Assembly: GCA_043775355.1 (NCBI GenBank)
Contig: JAYVSL010000269.1
Coordinates: 1-8,853, forward strand
Length of the DNA: 8,853 bases
Source: BOG-1363 sp043775355
GTDB taxonomy: Bacteria > Planctomycetota > UBA11346
Reading direction: 5' to 3'
The notes under the pieces are model-generated. The model was not told the origin of the DNA. It ran no database searches and was given only the letters and a program-made list of their open reading frames with translations. The stretch's first letter is position 1. The number at the start of each line of letters is the position of its first letter. Both the position numbers and the translations under genes were made by a program. Shown here piece by piece: positions 6,241-8,853 of this stretch.

Positions 6241-7161
6241 TTATCCTCCGATCGCAGCCATGTTCTCATGTCGGACGAAACTCGCTGGCGGACGTTTGCC
6301 TGCCACCGCAGCAATTATGATGGCGCGCACGGCGTCTTCATCATCAGCGCGCAGCGGAGTCAGCAGATCGTGGCCATGATTATCCATCAAGCAGGTGAAC
6401 AATCTTCCTTGTGATGACAGTCGCAGACGATCACAGGTGGCGCAGAATGGTTGGCTGACGGTGGTAATAAAACCAACCGAACATTCGCTCAGATCGTGAT
6501 CGTCAATCGCCCACACGCGCGAGGTCGGTTCGTCTCGCTCACGACGTTCGCTCAAGCGAATGCCGGCATCGAAAATCCGTTGGCGCATCATGTCAGCAGA
6601 GACATACGACTGTGCTTGGAATGGACGTGCTTCGCCAATCGCCATCAGCTCAATGAAACGAACATGGACACTTTCCCAGGCGGCGAAACGCACCATTGCG
6701 GCGTAGTCCGTAGCGGGCATTGCCACGGCATTGATTTTGAGTGGATGAAATTCGAAACGTCGGGCAGCGCGAATCGCTGACACCACGCGATCAAGTCCAT
6801 CACGGCGCGCGAAGCGGCGAAAAGCGTCTGCGTCAAGCGCGTCGAGCGAGATGTTGAGGCGATTAAGTCCGGCTGTTTTTAAAGCTGGCAGCATGGGTTC
6901 GAGCAACACGCCGTTGGTGGTCAAGCCGACCACATCAACTAAGGAACGTGCACAAGAAACGAACTCAGGGAGATCGTCACAAAGCGTTGGTTCGCCGCCG
7001 GTTAAGCGTATTTTGGTAACTTTTGCTGTGGCCCAAATTATGGCCATAAGACGCCGCAGCTCGCCACTGGTGGCGCGCGTCGACGCGAACTGTGCGTGCT
7101 CGGGAAGACAATAGAGACAGCGCAGGTTACAGCGGTCCGTAAGGGACACCCGCAGGTACAA
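6241..7161 (-). CDS. moaA: MoaA, radical-SAM GTP 3',8-cyclase
   Basis: This 306-aa protein catalyses the first step of molybdenum cofactor synthesis, cyclising GTP with S-adenosylmethionine. The N-terminal radical-SAM cluster motif is DRCNLRCLYC (C11, C15, C18; CX3CX2C). The SAM-binding segment LTGGEP is at 53-58, followed by TTNG (81-84) and NISLDALD (103-110). The second 4Fe-4S cluster, which binds GTP, is formed by C240, C243 and C257 (CX2CX13C) with the conserved RLRL stretch. The C-terminus is the required Gly-Gly. The proposed start is TTG at 7161 with AGGAAAGGAG ending 8 nt upstream. The frame is open upstream to 7260 but contains no ATG, GTG or TTG, so the start gives an N-terminus about 13 residues shorter than E. 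coli MoaA. It is the first gene of the operon, and its leader may be a Moco riboswitch. Confidence 0.96.
   Translation of the reverse strand: MYLRVSLTDRCNLRCLYCLPEHAQFASTRATSGELRRLMAIIWATAKVTKIRLTGGEPTLCDDLPEFVSCARSLVDVVGLTTNGVLLEPMLPALKTAGLNRLNISLDALDADAFRRFARRDGLDRVVSAIRAARRFEFHPLKINAVAMPATDYAAMVRFAAWESVHVRFIELMAIGEARPFQAQSYVSADMMRQRIFDAGIRLSERRERDEPTSRVWAIDDHDLSECSVGFITTVSQPFCATCDRLRLSSQGRLFTCLMDNHGHDLLTPLRADDEDAVRAIIIAAVAGKRPPASFVRHENMAAIGG
6245..6249 (-). promoter_or_regulatory. Shine-Dalgarno of moaD formed by the last codons of moaA
   Basis: On the minus strand the moaA codons for the C-terminal Gly-Gly (GGA GGA) create a GGAGG site. It sits 5 nt before the moaD GTG start and spans the approach to the moaA TAA stop. 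It decides the moaD start and predicts that translation of the two genes is coupled. Confidence 0.85.
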
Positions 7162-7162
7162 A

Positions 7163-7260
7163 GGCGTAGCTCCTTTCCTCGGACTGGGCTTGCCTAGCTC
7201 AGTCGTCTCGGGAGGTGTTGGAGTTTCCTCCTCGACCCCGTTTTCATGACCGTGTTCATC
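7163..7260 (-). promoter_or_regulatory. Putative molybdenum cofactor (Moco/Tuco) riboswitch in the moaA leader
   Basis: The ~100 nt before moaA contain several structured blocks on the minus strand. A GGAG-GAAA-CUCC hairpin with a GNRA loop lies at 7220-7231. The block CCUCCCGAG is at 7207-7215. A hairpin of 4+3 bp with an A-C mismatch and loop AGGCA is at 7183-7203. The block CCGAGGAAAGGAG (7170-7182), followed by GCUACGCC (7163-7170), contains the moaA Shine-Dalgarno. From memory, CCUCCCGAG- and CCGAGGAAAGG-type blocks and GNRA loops belong to the Moco RNA motif, which sits upstream of moaA in many bacteria. I could not establish the closing P1 helix by eye. If the call is right, ligand binding would sequester or expose the embedded ribosome-binding site. 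The boundaries are approximate. Confidence 0.55.
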
Positions 7261-7325
7261 TCAGCGAGACGAAGGTAGGTGAAGAAAATCGGAACGTAGA
7301 TTGTTGATATTTTTTTTTTACGGGA

Positions 7326-7352
7326 AGAGCGCCGCGGAGTGCGCGGCGCTCT
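7326..7352. other. Strong GC-rich hairpin between the lysine-rich gene and the moaA leader
   Basis: A perfect 11-bp inverted repeat, AGAGCGCCGCG (7326-7336) with its complement at 7342-7352, surrounds a 5-nt loop. Neither strand shows a U-tract after it: a T-run lies at 7310-7319 on the plus strand but upstream of the hairpin. It could be the 3' end structure of the minus-strand lysine-rich gene or a bidirectional roadblock. A further 8-bp repeat (GGAAGAGC 7323-7330, GCTCTTCC 7381-7388) brackets it. Confidence 0.6.
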
Positions 7353-7404
7353 CGTAAGAAGATCACGGTAGAAAAGTTAAGCTCTTCCGTTCGTGATGTG
7401 ATCA

Positions 7405-7441
7405 CCGGCCGACAGAGCGCGCGAGGCGTTTTGTTGGCCGG
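7405..7441 (-). terminator. Stem-loop directly after the lysine-rich gene, possible terminator or 3' stabiliser
   Basis: CCGGCCGACA (7405-7414) and TGTTGGCCGG (7432-7441) form a 10-bp stem with a 17-nt loop. It begins 6 bp after the stop codon of the minus-strand lysine-rich gene. On the plus strand the one irregular pair is a G-U; on the minus strand it is a C-A mismatch. There is no U-tract, so intrinsic termination is not certain. Confidence 0.4.
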
Positions 7442-7447
7442 GAACGA

Positions 7448-7609
7448 CTACTTCTTTTTCGCAGTTTTCTTGGTGGCTTTCTTAGCAACCTTGACCGCCT
7501 TTTTGGCGACCTTTTTCACTACGGTTTTTTTGACTTTGGCAACTTTGACTTTGGCAACTTTGACAACTTTGGCTGGTTTAGCGGCCTTGGTTTTTTTCGC
7601 GACGGGCAT
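7448..7609 (-). CDS. Histone H1-like lysine-rich small basic protein
   Basis: This is a 53-aa protein with 23 lysines, no acidic residue, and otherwise almost only Ala, Val and Thr, arranged as KVAK, KKVAKK and KKATKK repeats. The ATG at 7609 has an AAGGAG Shine-Dalgarno 8 nt upstream, which is strong support for a real gene despite its size. The composition matches the C-terminal tail of eukaryotic H1 and bacterial H1-like proteins such as chlamydial Hc1/Hc2 and BpH2. The likely role is non-specific DNA binding and nucleoid compaction; RNA binding is an alternative. There is no globular domain. An internal 15-bp duplication encodes KVKVA twice. The protein lies divergent from the downstream DUF1963-like gene and upstream of the moa operon on the same strand, separated by hairpins. 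Homology cannot be asserted from composition alone. Confidence 0.75.
   Translation of the reverse strand: MPVAKKTKAAKPAKVVKVAKVKVAKVKKTVVKKVAKKAVKVAKKATKKTAKKK
7532..7561 (-). repeat. 15-bp tandem duplication within the lysine-rich gene
   Basis: GACTTTGGCAACTTT (plus-strand reading) occurs at 7532-7546 and again at 7547-7561, in frame, encoding two KVKVA units. Such in-frame expansion is usual for H1-like tails, which vary in length between related strains. Confidence 0.85.
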
Positions 7610-7647
7610 TGAATGCTCTCCTTGGGGGGTTAATGATTACTGTGAGG

Positions 7648-7676
7648 AACATACACACCATTTCAATAAACCGCAA
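7648..7676 (-). promoter_or_regulatory. Possible sigma-70 promoter of the lysine-rich gene
   Basis: On the minus strand TTGCGG (7671-7676) and TATGTT (7648-7653) are separated by 17 bp, about 39 bp before the ATG. Agreement with consensus is 3 of 6 and 4 of 6, so this is a weak call based on spacing and position. The surrounding sequence is AT-rich compared with the genes. Confidence 0.3.
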
Positions 7677-7729
7677 ATTATTTTTGCGCAAACTCAACAA
7701 TGCGCCTCACCGTGTCATGCATTCTTCTG

Positions 7730-7763
7730 CGCTCATCATCTGTCATCGTCATGTTGATGAGCG
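7730..7763. repeat. 9-bp dyad in the divergent intergenic region
   Basis: CGCTCATCA (7730-7738) and TGATGAGCG (7755-7763) are perfect inverted repeats 16 bp apart. They lie in the 264-bp region (7610-7873) between the divergent lysine-rich gene and the DUF1963-like gene. The region is rich in ATCATC/GATGA words and otherwise shows no gene. The dyad could be a regulator-binding site or an RNA stem; there is no T-tract. Confidence 0.45.
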
Positions 7764-7873
7764 TAGTGATGCGTGTGCGATGAGCATGATTTAACGTCAG
7801 CATGCACGACCCTTCGTAATCGTTTGCGGCCATCATCATTCGCATAGACTCCGCCGCTCACCCTGAGGTTATC

Positions 7874-8497
7874 ATGATCAGCCGCCCGCTCATCCGCGCT
7901 TCCAACTCATCGCTCGCCATTGGTCAAATCGGTGGCCACGTTAAACGTGGTGTCAAACATCCGCGTGGCCAACGCACGGGAAAAACCATGGCTTTAGTGT
8001 CGGCGCTGCCGCTGGTGGATGACAGCGATTTGTTGGTTTTGAGTTTCATGGATCGCTCCGATCCGCATGAGTCGTTCGATAATTTGCCGCACAAAGGTGA
8101 CAACGCGGTGGTGATCGCACCGGCGTCAGAAGTCTTTCTTTCCGTCATTCACGGCGTCTGTCCTGGGGACTGGAAGGGCATGAAGGTCGCTTACGGTGAC
8201 GACATTGAGGAACCGGTCGACCTTGATGTTGATGCGACCGGCCTCGACATGGCGGCATCGGACGCCTGGGTAGATCTCGTCGATACTTTAGGTTGCGACT
8301 GCTCAAAAGTCGGCGGTTATCCGTTGTGGGCGAATGCGCCGCTCGACATGGACATGTTGATGGGTCGTCCGCAGCGTTTCCATCATCGCCTGACTTCCGA
8401 TTTAATTGATTTCAAATTAGGCGATGGCGGCGTGATTTACGTCTTCGTCGATGAAGACGGCAATCAGGGATCAATTTGTTGGCAACAAGCGAAATAG
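7874..8497 (+). CDS. DUF1963/YwqG-like hypothetical protein
   Basis: This is a 207-aa, acidic, probably cytoplasmic protein without a signal peptide or membrane segment. The ATG is preceded by TGAGG 5 nt upstream. The pattern fits the YwqG/DUF1963 fold: an N-terminal IGG (19-21) followed by a strand-like PLVDDSDLLVLSF, then in the second half VGGYPLWANAP (146-156), SDLIDFKLGDGGVIYVFVDED (175-195) and a C-terminal WQQ. In that family the GGYP-W-Q and GD-G-lYfF elements are conserved. No enzymatic activity is established. Members are often scattered single genes and sometimes occur with polymorphic toxin or immunity loci, but no toxin is seen here. It is a single gene, divergent from the lysine-rich gene and followed directly by a palindrome cluster. 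The family assignment is moderate; this may instead be an uncharacterised relative. Confidence 0.6.
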   Translation: MISRPLIRASNSSLAIGQIGGHVKRGVKHPRGQRTGKTMALVSALPLVDDSDLLVLSFMDRSDPHESFDNLPHKGDNAVVIAPASEVFLSVIHGVCPGDWKGMKVAYGDDIEEPVDLDVDATGLDMAASDAWVDLVDTLGCDCSKVGGYPLWANAPLDMDMLMGRPQRFHHRLTSDLIDFKLGDGGVIYVFVDEDGNQGSICWQQAK

Positions 8498-8678
8498 CTG
8501 CGACCCGCAGGCCTTCGGCCTGACACCGACTTCGTCGGCGTATCGCGCTGCGCGCAATCGGGCCTGGTCCCCGCTCGTGCGCGCAGGCGCTCTTGGGGGA
8601 TTGTTGTTCGCGGGCGCTGCCCGCATTTGTCGTGATAATAGTCGTGATAATAGTCGTGATAATAACTGCGGCCCGCAG
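8498..8678. repeat. Cluster of small palindromes downstream of the DUF1963-like gene
   Basis: Starting at the base after the stop codon are several short dyads: CTGCG-ACC-CGCAG (8498-8510), CAGGCC-TTC-GGCCTG (8508-8522), CCGAC-TTC-GTCGG (8526-8538), two TGCGCGCA octamers (8549-8556 and 8578-8585), GCGGGC-GCT-GCCCGC (8610-8624) and CTGCG-GCC-CGCAG (8666-8678). Most have a 3-nt loop. The first and last differ by one base and bracket the block. None is followed by a U-tract, although the first pair could help end the upstream transcript. The block is REP-like in character, with no transposase gene nearby. Confidence 0.6.
8629..8664. repeat. Three exact copies of a 12-bp tandem repeat
   Basis: GTCGTGATAATA is repeated three times without interruption (8629-8664), just inside the terminal palindrome of the cluster. 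It is AT-richer than its surroundings. Any open frames across it appear to be by-products of the repeat. It could be a slippage-prone microsatellite or an iterated binding site. Confidence 0.85.
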
Positions 8679-8853
8679 ACCTGCGAAATTGAGCCATCAG
8701 ACTTAGGACGCCGAGCTCACAGGCATTGGTCGGACCATCCACGTCAGGCCCGCGCTGATGTCCCCCCGCAATAGTGGAGTCTTGGTTAACGATCTTGAAA
8801 CGGTGTGTCGATTTTCACGGTGATTTGGTGAGCATGCCTGTGTGCCGATCGGA
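8679..8853. other. Non-coding end of the window with no supported feature
   Basis: I see no convincing gene, RNA or terminator here. An ATG at 8834 follows a weak GGTGAG and might start a gene continuing beyond the window, but only six codons are visible, so it cannot be judged. Confidence 0.4.

Noticed and set aside
7255..7275. TPP riboswitch suggested by a CTGAGATGAACACGG-like string before moaA
   Set aside because: The other TPP-conserved segments are absent, and the downstream genes are for molybdenum cofactor rather than thiamine synthesis.
7310..7352. Rho-independent terminator made of the T-run and the 11-bp hairpin
   Set aside because: On the plus strand the T-run precedes the hairpin, and on the minus strand the hairpin is followed by A residues, so the required hairpin-then-U order is not met in either direction.
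7398..7757. 119-codon plus-strand frame rich in Phe, Leu and Thr, looking like a membrane protein
   Set aside because: It is the complement of the lysine-rich gene, whose Lys codons read as Phe/Leu on the opposite strand. It has no ribosome-binding site and runs into non-coding sequence.
8629..8664. CRISPR-like array
   Set aside because: The three 12-bp units are contiguous with no spacers, and no cas gene is present.
8451..8774. 107-codon plus-strand and 92-codon minus-strand frames across the end of the DUF1963-like gene
   Set aside because: Both are driven by the GC-rich palindromes and the 12-bp repeat (RDNS or HDYY repeats), overlap the upstream gene and have no ribosome-binding site or family resemblance.

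Overview
The window (8853 bp, moderately high GC) looks like an ordinary chromosomal region of a Gram-negative environmental bacterium. Support for this comes from an outer-membrane-type lipoprotein peptidase, an NtrC-type sigma-54 activator and a Sec-exported plant-polysaccharide-type glycoside hydrolase. A short intergenic repeat of the 'CTCTGCG-CCTCTGCG / AACAGGA' kind and a lysine-rich histone H1-like mini-protein fit a member of the PVC group (for example Verrucomicrobiota). That placement is inference; no rRNA or other phylogenetic marker is present.

Layout. Left part, plus strand: a 5'-truncated exported clan GH-A (GH5-like) glycoside hydrolase (to 1723); 21 bp later an orphan NtrC-family response regulator (1745-3202); then an M48 metallopeptidase lipoprotein (3290-4159) that ends in a Rho-independent terminator. 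Middle, minus strand, convergent: a compact molybdenum-cofactor operon read moaA (7161-6241), moaD (6239-5991), moaE (5990-5565), an alpha/beta-hydrolase (about 5550-4702) and moaC (4685-4191). MoaA and MoaC convert GTP to cyclic pyranopterin monophosphate. MoaE and MoaD then form molybdopterin synthase, which adds the dithiolene sulfurs. moaA-moaD-moaE are joined with 0-1 bp gaps. The hydrolase between moaE and moaC is not a known Moco enzyme. Its apparent N-terminus is encoded by a 125-bp inverted-repeat element. The leader of moaA has conserved-looking blocks and hairpins in the place where Moco riboswitches occur.

Right part: a dyad-rich block (about 7320-7447) follows a minus-strand 53-aa Lys/Ala/Val-rich histone H1-like gene (7609-7448). 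A 264-bp intergenic region contains a 9-bp dyad. A plus-strand DUF1963/YwqG-like protein gene follows (7874-8497). After it comes a cluster of small palindromes plus a 3 x 12-bp tandem repeat (8498-8678). The last ~175 bp show no supported gene.

I found no tRNA, rRNA, CRISPR array, transposase or phage gene. The points most worth following up are the putative Moco riboswitch, the hydrolase with its repeat-derived N-terminus inside the moa operon, the use of the obligatory Gly-Gly codons as Shine-Dalgarno sites, and the lysine-rich mini-protein.
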